From contig CAYFUN010000008.1 in the NCBI GenBank assembly GCA_964346535.1, positions 1 through 38,110 of the forward strand: a stretch of 38,110 nucleotides of DNA. The letters run 5' to 3'. Both the position numbers and the translations under genes were made by a program. Source of the stretch: Neofamilia sp964346535. Its GTDB lineage: Bacteria > Bacillota > Clostridia > Tissierellales > Peptoniphilaceae. A model generated the notes under the pieces. The model was not told where the DNA came from. It saw nothing but the letters and a program-made list of their open reading frames with translations, and made no database searches. Below are positions 16,418 through 23,625 of this stretch, one piece after another (position 1 is the stretch's first letter; the number at the start of each line of letters is the position of its first letter).

Positions 16418-17809
16418 TTATTTTATAAATGCCTTGTAGGCCTTGTAGGTCATATAGGCATCAGCCTTAGACACAAGTTCAATTGGGGCGTGCATTGATA
16501 ACATTGCAGTTCCAATATCTAAAACTTCTGCGCCATACTTGGCTACATAGCCAGCAATTGTTCCGCCGCCGCCTTGGTCAATTTTTCCAAGTTCGCCAGT
16601 TTGGTAAATTACATTATTTGCTCTAAAGATATTTCTAACTTCTCTTAAAAATTCTGCATTGGCATCATTTGATCCGCCCTTGCCTCTGGCACCTACATAT
16701 TTTGACATGCAAATACCTTGGCCTAGGTAGGCAGAGTTTAGTGGGTCCATTGTATCCTTGTAGTCAGGATCCATTGCAGGAGAAACGTCAGCTGATAGGC
16801 ACTTAGAGTTTGCTAGGGCTCTTCTAACTAAAAGATTAGAGTGGTGGCCTAGGCCTGCAGATACTTCAGCAACCATATTTTCAAAGAACTTGGCTTGCAT
16901 GCCAGTGTTTCCAACTGAGCCGATTTCTTCCTTGTCAACTAAAAGAACAACAGCAGTTTTTTCAGGATTTTCAATTTCCATGATTGCCTTAAAGGCTGCA
17001 TAAGAACAAACTCTATCGTCGTGGCCGTGGGCAGCGATCATAGACCTGTCAAAGCCTACGTCTCTAGCCTTGCCAGCAGGAACTGCTTCTAGTTCAGCAA
17101 TTTGAAAATCTTCTTCAACAATTTTGTAGTCATCGTATAGTTTCTTTAAGATGGCTTTTTTAATTGGATTTTCCTTGTCGTCAATGGCAAAAGAAGAATG
17201 ACCAGCTAGTAGGTTTAGGGATTCACCAGTAATACCTTCTGCCATAGTTTTTTTGTTTAAGTCAGCAGACAAGTGGGCTAGAAGATCAGTAATATAAAAT
17301 ACTGGGTCGTCTTCCTTGTCGCCAATGGAAATTTCTATCATCTCATCTTCAGAGTTTACAATAACTCCATGAAGGGCTAGGGGAATAGTTGTCCATTGGT
17401 ATTTTTTAATGCCGCCATAGTAGTGGGTCTTTAAAAGAGCCAGGTTTGAATCTTCATAAAGTGGATTGGCCTTTAGGTCCAGCCTTGGAGAGTCAATATG
17501 GGCTCCAACAATGTTCATACCATTTTCTAAGTCGTCTTTTCCTAAAACCATTAAGACCAAAGACTTGTCCTTGTTGTTTAAATAAATTTTGTCGCCAGCC
17601 TTTAGGCCATTTTTAACAGCTTCGTCTAAGGCAACAAAACCATTTTTCTTGGCCTCAGCTAAAAGAAACTTTGTAGCCAGTCTTTCAGTTTTGCCATAGT
17701 CTAAAAAGTTTTTGTAGTCTTCACCATAGGCAAAAATTGCATCATGTTCTTCTTTAGAAACTTCTTGCCAAATGTTTTTCTTTTTTAATTGTAAATCTTC
17801 TAAATTCAT
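16418..17809 (-). CDS. apeA: M18 family aminopeptidase (ApeA type)
   Basis: A 463-residue zinc aminopeptidase related to yeast Lap4/aspartyl aminopeptidase. Metal motif VGAHIDSPRLDL (H104, D106), catalytic glutamates in DKEEIGSVGNTG, the DDRV region (HGHDDRVCSY), and the C-terminal MHAPIELVS ligand. The longer N-terminal region (KNIWQEVSKEE, YKNFLDYGKTER) and length distinguish it from the ApeB-type gene at 13934. AGGAGG lies nine bases before the ATG. It stands five bases from the DUF523 gene upstream on the same strand, so the two form an operon. Confidence 0.92.
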   Translation of the reverse strand: MNLEDLQLKKKNIWQEVSKEEHDAIFAYGEDYKNFLDYGKTERLATKFLLAEAKKNGFVALDEAVKNGLKAGDKIYLNNKDKSLVLMVLGKDDLENGMNIVGAHIDSPRLDLKANPLYEDSNLALLKTHYYGGIKKYQWTTIPLALHGVIVNSEDEMIEISIGDKEDDPVFYITDLLAHLSADLNKKTMAEGITGESLNLLAGHSSFAIDDKENPIKKAILKKLYDDYKIVEEDFQIAELEAVPAGKARDVGFDRSMIAAHGHDDRVCSYAAFKAIMEIENPEKTAVVLLVDKEEIGSVGNTGMQAKFFENMVAEVSAGLGHHSNLLVRRALANSKCLSADVSPAMDPDYKDTMDPLNSAYLGQGICMSKYVGARGKGGSNDANAEFLREVRNIFRANNVIYQTGELGKIDQGGGGTIAGYVAKYGAEVLDIGTAMLSMHAPIELVSKADAYMTYKAYKAFIK

Positions 17810-17818
17810 AAAAACCTC

Positions 17819-18238
17819 CTATAAATCTTCTTCGCTAATTACTTTAAAATTTTCTCTTAAAAGGATTTGACTAGTTATGCCGTTTCCCTTTATCAGTCTT
17901 TTAGAAAAGCTGCCGTCATAAATTTTTCCACAGCCACAAGAAGGGCTTTTAGCCTTTAAAATTGCCAGGTCAACTTGATAAAGCCTAGCTAGCTTTAAAG
18001 TCTCCTCAGCACCTTTTTGAAACTCTCTTGTAAAATCCTGGCCTAGTTCATTTACGACCCTGCCATCTTTAATTTCACAAGGCAGCCTAGGTGTAGGCAT
18101 GCCACCTAAAACTTCTGGGCAAACTGGAATTAAAATATTATCATCCATAAGCCCTAAAAGCCTAGAATCAGTTTTTTCCCCTTGGTCATATCTGCAAGCC
18201 ACTCCTAAAAGACAAGCAGAAACTAAAATTTTTTTCAT
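17819..18238 (-). CDS. DUF523 family protein (TudS-like)
   Basis: A 139-residue protein of the DUF523/COG1683 family. Conserved cysteines lie in SACLLGVACRYD, PVCPEVLGG and SPSCGCG. One characterised branch, TudS, is a [4Fe-4S] thiouracil desulfidase, and the three-cysteine pattern here agrees with such a cluster site, but the reaction is inferred. The ATG at 18238 is chosen because the upstream ATG at 18250 overlaps its GGAGG ribosome-binding site. It is transcribed with the apeA-type gene. A role in handling thiolated uracil from s4U turnover would fit the presence of thiI at 2889. Confidence 0.82.
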   Translation of the reverse strand: MKKILVSACLLGVACRYDQGEKTDSRLLGLMDDNILIPVCPEVLGGMPTPRLPCEIKDGRVVNELGQDFTREFQKGAEETLKLARLYQVDLAILKAKSPSCGCGKIYDGSFSKRLIKGNGITSQILLRENFKVISEEDL

Positions 18239-18313
18239 AAAAGCCTCCAAAAGTATTTTAACACAAATTTGTCAATTTCGAAAAATTTATGAAAGAAAAT
18301 AAAATATGATTTT

Positions 18314-18342
18314 TTCAAAGGACGTCTGGTTATAAATATAAC
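18314..18342 (+). promoter_or_regulatory. Possible promoter of the TIM-barrel gene
   Basis: TTCAAA (18314-18319), a 17-base spacer and TATAAC (18337-18342). The AAAGGAGG ribosome-binding site follows at about 18351-18359. Confidence 0.4.
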
Positions 18343-18367
18343 AGAAAAAGAAAAGGAGGGTAAAAAT

Positions 18368-19111
18368 ATGCTTCGAAAGAGAAGATCCTATGGCGACCAT
18401 GTTATTACAAAGCAAGAACAGGCTCAAATTGAAAAAGTTACAAAGATAATTCCCGAAGTAGAATCAAAACTTAGAGGGAGAATGATTAAGGTGCCAGAAA
18501 TTATTTATAAGGCATCGGGAATAAAAGTTCTTGGAAAAAGGATTAAGTCTTTAATATTTACTACTGATGTAGCTATTATTAAAAACAACAACGCCCAAGC
18601 AACCATTGGAGTTTATCCATTTACTCCTCAGCTAGCTGTAATGGAAGCAGTAATTGAACTATCCTCAGTTCCAGCCTTTGTAGGAGTAGGCGGTGGGCCA
18701 ACACCTCCACAAAGGGCAGTTGACATGGCCCTGGCTGCAGAATTAAAGGGAGCCTATGGAGTAGTTTTAAATGCACCTACAAAGCTAGAGACAATTAGGG
18801 CTGTAGCTGACAATGTAGACATAGCAGTAGTGTGTACAGTAGCATCAGTTAGCGATGACTTTACCAAAAAAGTTAAAGCAGGTGCTAATATTTTAAATAT
18901 ATCAGGCGGCAAGGACACAGCAAAAATTGTAAAGAAGGTTAGAGAAACACTTGGACCAGAGTTTCCAATAATTGCAACAGGTGGGCCAACAGATGAAACC
19001 ATCCTTGAGACAATAATGGCAGGCGCCAATGCAATAACCTATACGCCACCATCAACTGCAGAAATATTTGAAGTAGTAATGGACTCTTATAGGGACAAGG
19101 TTGAAGAATAA
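18368..19111 (+). CDS. Uncharacterised TIM-barrel protein (often annotated as hydrolase)
   Basis: A 247-residue soluble protein whose alternating strand/helix pattern and glycine-rich turns fit a ribulose-phosphate-binding-like beta/alpha barrel. Visible turns are PAFVGVGGGPTPPQR (around 98-112), LNISGGKDTA, and IIATGGPTDETI followed by MAGANAITYTPPS, a typical phosphate-binding end. No catalytic set I can assign is present. Homologues are commonly labelled only as hydrolase, without experimental support known to me. It stands alone between two minus-strand genes, with a strong ribosome-binding site and its own terminator. Confidence 0.7.
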   Translation: MLRKRRSYGDHVITKQEQAQIEKVTKIIPEVESKLRGRMIKVPEIIYKASGIKVLGKRIKSLIFTTDVAIIKNNNAQATIGVYPFTPQLAVMEAVIELSSVPAFVGVGGGPTPPQRAVDMALAAELKGAYGVVLNAPTKLETIRAVADNVDIAVVCTVASVSDDFTKKVKAGANILNISGGKDTAKIVKKVRETLGPEFPIIATGGPTDETILETIMAGANAITYTPPSTAEIFEVVMDSYRDKVEE

Positions 19112-19144
19112 AAATATAAAATGAAAAACTAAATAATAAAAAAT

Positions 19145-19177
19145 AAATCCTAGACCAAAGGCTGGCCTAGGATTTTT
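19145..19177 (+). terminator. Terminator after the TIM-barrel gene
   Basis: AAATCCTAG (19145-19153) pairs with CTAGGATTT (19167-19175), with CCA/TGG pairing inside and T to 19177. A run of A and T on both sides allows use from both strands. Confidence 0.87.
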
Positions 19178-19208
19178 ACTTGTTTATATAAAAGTGAAGT
19201 GCCTTTAG

Positions 19209-19634
19209 TTAATTAAGTTTGTTGCCACAAGATTTACAAAAGCTTGCGTCTTCGTCGTTAAGAGTTTTACAATTTGGGCACCTAACCATTATCTTTTCCT
19301 TTTGAGAAACTCTAACTCTTTCTAGGTCCTCGTGAAAGTTACTTTCGCTTCTAAATTCGTCATAGGTATCGGCATACTGACCACCCTTTGACCTAGAAAA
19401 AGGTTCTGCGTCTCTTCTTTCTTTTTCAGGATCTAAAATTATTCCAGCTCCTGCTAGACCTCCTCTGCCTAGGGATTTTAAAAGGGAACCAACAAAGATT
19501 AAAGCAAAACCAAGAACAGGAATAAACATAAATGATCCTACAAAGCCAAACCTATTTATAAAGTCAAACCTACTTTGGAAAAATCCAAAAGAAGTAAAAA
19601 AGCTAGATAAAAATAAAATCACGCCTACAGCCAA
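19209..19634 (-). CDS. Zinc-ribbon membrane protein, main part after an in-frame amber stop
   Basis: The open part gives 141 residues from a TTG at 19634. Two hydrophobic segments (about residues 1-14 and 31-50) precede a charged linker and a C-terminal zinc ribbon, RCPNC...FCKSCGNKL (C119, C122, C133, C136). Coding-like sequence (RKVVYIIGNVF) continues in frame upstream of the TTG and completes the first membrane segment. It then meets TAG (19670-19668), beyond which an in-frame ATG at 19724 has a good ribosome-binding site. The intact gene was therefore probably 19209-19724. An AGGA before the TTG might allow restart, giving a protein with a clipped first membrane helix. Function unknown. 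Confidence 0.6.
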   Translation of the reverse strand: MAVGVILFLSSFFTSFGFFQSRFDFINRFGFVGSFMFIPVLGFALIFVGSLLKSLGRGGLAGAGIILDPEKERRDAEPFSRSKGGQYADTYDEFRSESNFHEDLERVRVSQKEKIMVRCPNCKTLNDEDASFCKSCGNKLN

Positions 19635-19667
19635 AAAAACATTTCCTATTATATATACAACTTTTCT

Positions 19668-19724
19668 CTAAGTCTTTAATTTTCTATTGTCATTTTTTTT
19701 ATTAGTATTTTTATTTTCAGTCAT
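19668..19724 (-). pseudogene. N-terminal fragment of the zinc-ribbon membrane protein gene
   Basis: ATG at 19724 is preceded by AGAAGGA at good spacing and encodes 18 polar residues (MTENKNTNKKNDNRKLKT) before a TAG. It is in the same frame as the 19634 ORF. A single nonsense change, or a sequencing error, explains the break. Confidence 0.6.
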
Positions 19725-19814
19725 AAGAATCCTTCTTTAATTATTCTTATTTCATTTATAAGCAAAAAAATCATTTTTATTGTAAAAAACAAGTAAAAAA
19801 AATTAAGAAAAGCC

Positions 19815-19842
19815 TTGAATTAAAAATATTTTGTGGTATTAT
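19815..19842 (+). promoter_or_regulatory. Upstream promoter P1 of the S10 operon
   Basis: TTGAAT (19815-19820), a 16-base spacer and TATTAT (19837-19842) with TGG before the -10. It lies about 325 bases upstream of rpsJ. Confidence 0.6.
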
Positions 19843-19906
19843 ATTAAAGCTGCAATTTTAAAAGTAGATAAATAGAAAAAGTTTCATAAAGATTTCACAT
19901 TAAATC

Positions 19907-19935
19907 TTGAAAAAATCTTCTATATATTATACAAT
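19907..19935 (+). promoter_or_regulatory. Promoter P2 of the S10 operon
   Basis: TTGAAA (19907-19912), a 17-base spacer and TACAAT (19930-19935). It gives a leader of about 225 bases before rpsJ. Confidence 0.75.
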
Positions 19936-19941
19936 AATTGG

Positions 19942-20166
19942 AGCGGAAAATTTTTATGCGATGATGCAAAAGGTGGCTTAAACCTAGAAGCTCTACTAAA
20001 CAGCAAGGAGTTAGAAACTAAGTTTAAGGGAATTTTTGCGGAGTAGGTTCGATTTAAAATCGGGCGATTCGACTTTGCTGTTTTTTTAATCGGAAATTTA
20101 CAAACACCCGGTTAAGTGTATCGGCGAAAGCGAGTCGTAAGTGTTACTTGCGATAGGAGGAAATGT
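19942..20166 (+). promoter_or_regulatory. Attenuator-like leader RNA of the S10 operon
   Basis: About 225 non-coding bases between P2 and rpsJ. ACAGCAA (20000-20006) can pair with TTGCTGT (20075-20081), which is followed by seven T (20081-20087), a terminator form with a large branched interior. CTACT (19993-19997) can pair with AGTAG (20042-20046); that pairing crosses the first and would exclude it. Premature termination controlled by a ribosomal protein (L4 does this in E. coli) is inferred. The part after the T run (20088-20152) shows no coding frame; AGGAGGA precedes rpsJ. Confidence 0.55.
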
Positions 20167-20478
20167 ATGTCAAAAACACAAAAGATTAGAATCAGATTAA
20201 AGGCTTATGATCATGAATTGGTAGATTCATCAGCACAAAAAATTGTTGATGCAGTTAAGGCTACTGGAGCTGAAATTTCAGGTCCTATACCACTACCAAC
20301 AGAAATTGAAATTGTAACAATTTTAAGATCTGTTCATAAACACAAAGATTCTAGAGAACAATTTGAACAAAGAACCCACAAGAGACTAGTTGATATTCTT
20401 AGTCCAAATCAAAAAACTGTGGATGCTTTGATGAAATTGAATTTGCCAGCAGGCGTTGATATTGAAATAAAGTTATAA
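20167..20478 (+). CDS. rpsJ: 30S ribosomal protein S10
   Basis: A 103-residue protein of the 30S head that also acts with NusB in transcription antitermination. The conserved stretches SGPIPLPTE and HKDSREQFEQRTHKRL are intact. The ATG at 20167 (MSKTQKIRIRLKAYDHE) is chosen over an in-frame upstream ATG at 20116, which would add 17 Cys/Arg-rich residues, because AGGAGGA at 20155-20161 fits it. It is the first gene of the supercluster. A 69-base gap with a hairpin separates it from rplC. Confidence 0.98.
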   Translation: MSKTQKIRIRLKAYDHELVDSSAQKIVDAVKATGAEISGPIPLPTEIEIVTILRSVHKHKDSREQFEQRTHKRLVDILSPNQKTVDALMKLNLPAGVDIEIKL

Positions 20479-20505
20479 TTTTTAGATAGAATTATTCCTT
20501 TATAT

Positions 20506-20524
20506 GATTACACTAGATGTAATC
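20506..20524 (+). promoter_or_regulatory. Hairpin in the rpsJ-rplC gap
   Basis: GATTACA (20506-20512) pairs perfectly with TGTAATC (20518-20524) over the loop CTAGA. TATAAT follows at 20528-20533 without a clear -35, then the rplC ribosome-binding site GGAGGTG. No T run follows, so it is not an obvious terminator; an RNA-binding or processing site is possible. Confidence 0.5.
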
Positions 20525-20547
20525 CGCTATAATTTTGGAGGTGCAAA

Positions 20548-21177
20548 GTGAAGTACGTAATTGGTAGAAAAGTTGGCATGACTCAAATTTTTACTGAAAG
20601 AGGAGATTTAATTCCTGTTTCTGTAATTGCAGTTGAGCCAAGTGTAGTTGTTCAAAAGAAAACAACTGAAAATGAAGGTTATGAAGCTATTCAAGTTGGC
20701 TTTGGTGAAGCTAAGAAACACAAAATGACTAAGGCTTTAGTTGGCCACTTTGATAAGGCTTCTGTTGACTATAAGAAGCATTTAAAAGAAATCCGTGTTG
20801 ACAAGGCAGATGACTACAACATTGGTGATGAAATTCTAGCTGGAGTTTTTGAAGCTGGAGACTATGTTGATGTTACTGGAACTTCAAAGGGAAAAGGAAC
20901 TCAAGGTGTTGTTAGAAGACACGGCTTCTCAAGAGGAAGAATGTCCCACGGTTCTAAGATGCACAGAACAGCTGGTGGTATGGGAGCTTCTGCTTATCCA
21001 GGCAAAGTTTTCAAAAACCACAGAATGTCTGGAAAAATGGGAAATGAAAAAGTAACTGTACAAAACCTAGAAGTAGTTAGGGTAGATGCTGATAACAGCT
21101 TCATCTTATTAAAGGGTGCTGTTCCAGGACCTAAAAAGGGAATTTTGTACATTAAAGAAACTGTTAAGAGAAAATAA
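20548..21177 (+). CDS. rplC: 50S ribosomal protein L3
   Basis: A 209-residue primary 23S rRNA-binding protein whose long loop reaches the peptidyl transferase centre. KYVIGRKVGMTQIF at the N-terminus and GTSKGKGTQGVVRRHGF followed by GGMGASAYPGKVFK are diagnostic. It starts with GTG at 20548 behind GGAGGTG. Fifteen bases separate it from rplD. Confidence 0.98.
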   Translation: MKYVIGRKVGMTQIFTERGDLIPVSVIAVEPSVVVQKKTTENEGYEAIQVGFGEAKKHKMTKALVGHFDKASVDYKKHLKEIRVDKADDYNIGDEILAGVFEAGDYVDVTGTSKGKGTQGVVRRHGFSRGRMSHGSKMHRTAGGMGASAYPGKVFKNHRMSGKMGNEKVTVQNLEVVRVDADNSFILLKGAVPGPKKGILYIKETVKRK

Positions 21178-21192
21178 GGAAGGAGGATCTAG

Positions 21193-21816
21193 ATGCCTAA
21201 AATTAATATGTTAAACATGAATGGCGAAAATGTTGGAGAAATTGAATTAAATCCAGAAATTTTCGATGTTGAAATAAATGAGCATGCTGTTTATACAGTA
21301 GTTAAGAACCTTCTTGCTAACAGAAGACAAGGTACTCAATCTGCTAAGACTCGTGCAGAAGTTAGAGGTGGAGGAAGAAAGCCTTGGAGACAAAAAGGAA
21401 CTGGTAGAGCAAGACAAGGATCTATTAGATCACCACAATGGAAGGGTGGCGGCGTAGTATTTGCTCCAAAACCAAGAGATTACAGCTATACTACTCCTAA
21501 AAAAGTAAGAAGAATAGCTTTAAAATCTGCTTTAACTTCTAAGGTACAAGAAAAAGAACTTATTGTACTAGACGAACTTAAACTAGACCAAGCTAAGACT
21601 AAGGAAATGGTTAAAGTTCTAAAGGCAATTAATGCTGACGAAAAAGCTTTAGTAGTAATTAAAAGACCAGATGAAAACATCATTAGGTCTGCAAGAAACT
21701 TACCAACAGTTTTAACTACTAACGCCAACACTTTAAATGTTTATGACATTTTAAAGTACAACTCTTTAATCATTACTAAAGAAGCCCTTGAAGAAATTGA
21801 GGAGGTATTCGCATAA
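21193..21816 (+). CDS. rplD: 50S ribosomal protein L4
   Basis: A 207-residue protein lining the exit tunnel with its extended loop, seen here as VRGGGRKPWRQKGTGRAR. In E. coli, L4 represses its own S10 operon by attenuation and translation control, which makes it the first candidate ligand for the leader at 19942-20166. GGAGG lies upstream of the ATG. Its stop overlaps the rplW start by one base. Confidence 0.98.
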   Translation: MPKINMLNMNGENVGEIELNPEIFDVEINEHAVYTVVKNLLANRRQGTQSAKTRAEVRGGGRKPWRQKGTGRARQGSIRSPQWKGGGVVFAPKPRDYSYTTPKKVRRIALKSALTSKVQEKELIVLDELKLDQAKTKEMVKVLKAINADEKALVVIKRPDENIIRSARNLPTVLTTNANTLNVYDILKYNSLIITKEALEEIEEVFA

Positions 21817-22106
21817 TGGAAAGATATTATGAAATAATTAGAAGACCTCTAATTACAGAGGACTCTGTAGATAAAATGGAAGAAAACAAATATACTTTCG
21901 AAGTTTCTAAAGATGCTAACAAAACAGAAATTAAAAAAGCTGTTGAACACATTTTTGGAGTAAAGGTTGAAAAAGTATATACACAAAATATGTTAGGAAA
22001 AGTTAAAAGACAAGGAATGACTTCTGGTAGAAGACCAAGTTGGAAAAAGGCAATTGTTAAATTAACTGCTGATTCTAAACCAATTGAGTTCTTTGAAGGA
22101 ATGTAA
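21816..22106 (+). CDS. rplW: 50S ribosomal protein L23
   Basis: A 96-residue protein at the tunnel exit, the docking point for trigger factor (5851) and SRP. Recognised from IIRRPLITEDSVDKME, YTFEVSKDANKTEIK and VEHIFGVKVEKV. GGAGG is inside the end of rplD, so translation is coupled. The C-terminal GRRPSWKKAIVKL is the normal rRNA-binding end. Confidence 0.98.
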   Translation: MERYYEIIRRPLITEDSVDKMEENKYTFEVSKDANKTEIKKAVEHIFGVKVEKVYTQNMLGKVKRQGMTSGRRPSWKKAIVKLTADSKPIEFFEGM

Positions 22107-22125
22107 GAGCTAGGAGGAAATACTA

Positions 22126-22956
22126 ATGGCAATTAAAACATATAAAGCGACCACTCCTGGACGTAGAGGAATGACAGGACTTTCTTATGCAGACCTTTCT
22201 AAAGTAGCTCCAGAAAAGAGCTTACTTGCTCCATTAAAGAGCAAGGCAGGAAGAAATGCTCAAGGAAGAATTACAGTTCGTCATCAAGGTGGCGGAGTTA
22301 AGAGAAAATATAGAATTATCGACTTCAAAAGAGATAAAGACGGAATAATTGGAAATGTTGCTACTATAGAATACGATCCAAATAGAACAGCAAACATTGC
22401 ACTTATTAACTATCTTGACGGAGAAAAAAGATATATTATCGCTCCAAAGGGATTAAAGGTTGGAGACAAAATCGAATCTGGCCCTGAAGCAGACATTAAA
22501 GTTGGTAACGCACTACCACTTAGATATATGCCTGTTGGTACAGTAGTTCACAACATTGAACTTGCAGTTGGTCAAGGTGGCCAATTAGCTAGATCAGCTG
22601 GTTCATCTGCTCAATTAATGGCTAAGGAAGGAAGATATGCAACTCTAAGACTTCCTTCTGGTGAAATGAGACTTGTTCTTCTTGATTGTAAGGCAACTGT
22701 TGGTACAGTAGGAAATGCTGAACACGAACTAGTTAACATTGGTAAGGCTGGTAGAAACAGATACAAAGGAATCAGACCTACAGTTAGAGGTTCTGTAATG
22801 AACCCAGTAGATCACCCTCACGGTGGTGGTGAAGGTAGGGCTCCTATTGGTAAGCCAGGACCTGTTACTCCATGGGGCAAGAAGGCTCTTGGACTTAAGA
22901 CTAGAAAGAAAAACAAAAAGTCAAATAAATTTATCATAAGAAGAAGAAAGAAATAA
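22126..22956 (+). CDS. rplB: 50S ribosomal protein L2
   Basis: A 276-residue protein needed for subunit joining and peptidyl transfer. GRNAQGRITVRHQGGG lies near the N-terminus, and the highly conserved PVDHPHGGGEGRAPIG is near residues 224-239; its histidine is the one implicated in the catalytic region. The C-terminus is the usual lysine/arginine-rich tail. TAGGAGG precedes the ATG. Confidence 0.99.
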   Translation: MAIKTYKATTPGRRGMTGLSYADLSKVAPEKSLLAPLKSKAGRNAQGRITVRHQGGGVKRKYRIIDFKRDKDGIIGNVATIEYDPNRTANIALINYLDGEKRYIIAPKGLKVGDKIESGPEADIKVGNALPLRYMPVGTVVHNIELAVGQGGQLARSAGSSAQLMAKEGRYATLRLPSGEMRLVLLDCKATVGTVGNAEHELVNIGKAGRNRYKGIRPTVRGSVMNPVDHPHGGGEGRAPIGKPGPVTPWGKKALGLKTRKKNKKSNKFIIRRRKK

Positions 22957-22968
22957 GGAGGATAAATA

Positions 22969-23262
22969 ATGGCAAGATCCTTAAAAAAAGGACCATTCGC
23001 AGATGAGCATCTATTAAAGAAAATAGACAAGCTTAATGAAACAAATTCAAAAGAAGTTATTAAGACATGGTCTAGAAGATCTACAATCTTCCCAGAAATG
23101 GTATCACACACAATTGCTGTGTATGACGGTAGAAAACATGTACCTGTATATATTACAGAAGACATGGTTGGACATAAATTAGGTGAGTTTGTTCCTACAA
23201 GAACATTTAGGTCTCACACAGGATCTGATGCAAGATCTGAAAGAGCATCAGGATTAAAATAG
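22969..23262 (+). CDS. rpsS: 30S ribosomal protein S19
   Basis: A 97-residue protein of the 30S head that forms a complex with S13. ARSLKKGPFADEHLL, KTWSRRSTIFPEMV and YDGRKHVPVYITEDM are typical, followed by KLGEFVPTRTF. It is slightly longer than the usual ~92 residues, with the extra residues in the C-terminal tail (GSDARSERASGLK). Its stop codon adjoins the rplV ribosome-binding site. Confidence 0.98.
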   Translation: MARSLKKGPFADEHLLKKIDKLNETNSKEVIKTWSRRSTIFPEMVSHTIAVYDGRKHVPVYITEDMVGHKLGEFVPTRTFRSHTGSDARSERASGLK

Positions 23263-23275
23263 GAGGAATATGAAT

Positions 23276-23611
23276 ATGGAAGCTAGAGCAATAGCAAAGT
23301 ATGTTAGAATATCACCTCTTAAAGTAAATTATATCTGTTCAGAAATTCGCGGTAAGCAAGTTGACGAAGCTTTAGCTATGCTAAAAGTTACTCCTAAAAG
23401 AGGAGCTAGAGAACTATATAAGGTTCTTAACTCTGCCGTAGCAAATGCAGAACACAACCTACACTTAGACAGAGGTAATCTCTTTGTAAAAGACGCTAAG
23501 GCAAATGATGGTCCTACAATGAAGAGAATTAGACCAAAAGCCAAAGGATCGGCTTATCCAATCCTTAAGAGAAGCAGCCACATTAGTGTAGTAGTAGCTG
23601 AAAGAGATTAA
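23276..23611 (+). CDS. rplV: 50S ribosomal protein L22
   Basis: A 111-residue protein whose beta-hairpin narrows the exit tunnel, a site of macrolide resistance mutations. EARAIAKYVRISPLK, NSAVANAEHN and KRIRPKAKGSAYPI are the family landmarks. Of two in-frame ATGs, the second (23276) sits nine bases after AGGAGG and aligns with family N-termini. The first (23270) is only three bases from it. Confidence 0.96.
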   Translation: MEARAIAKYVRISPLKVNYICSEIRGKQVDEALAMLKVTPKRGARELYKVLNSAVANAEHNLHLDRGNLFVKDAKANDGPTMKRIRPKAKGSAYPILKRSSHISVVVAERD

Positions 23612-23625
23612 TAAAGGAGGATATA

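Noticed and set aside
19668..19670. TAG read as pyrrolysine or programmed read-through
   Set aside because: No downstream insertion structure was seen, and the protein is a small zinc-ribbon membrane protein with no reason for such coding; mutation or error is simpler.
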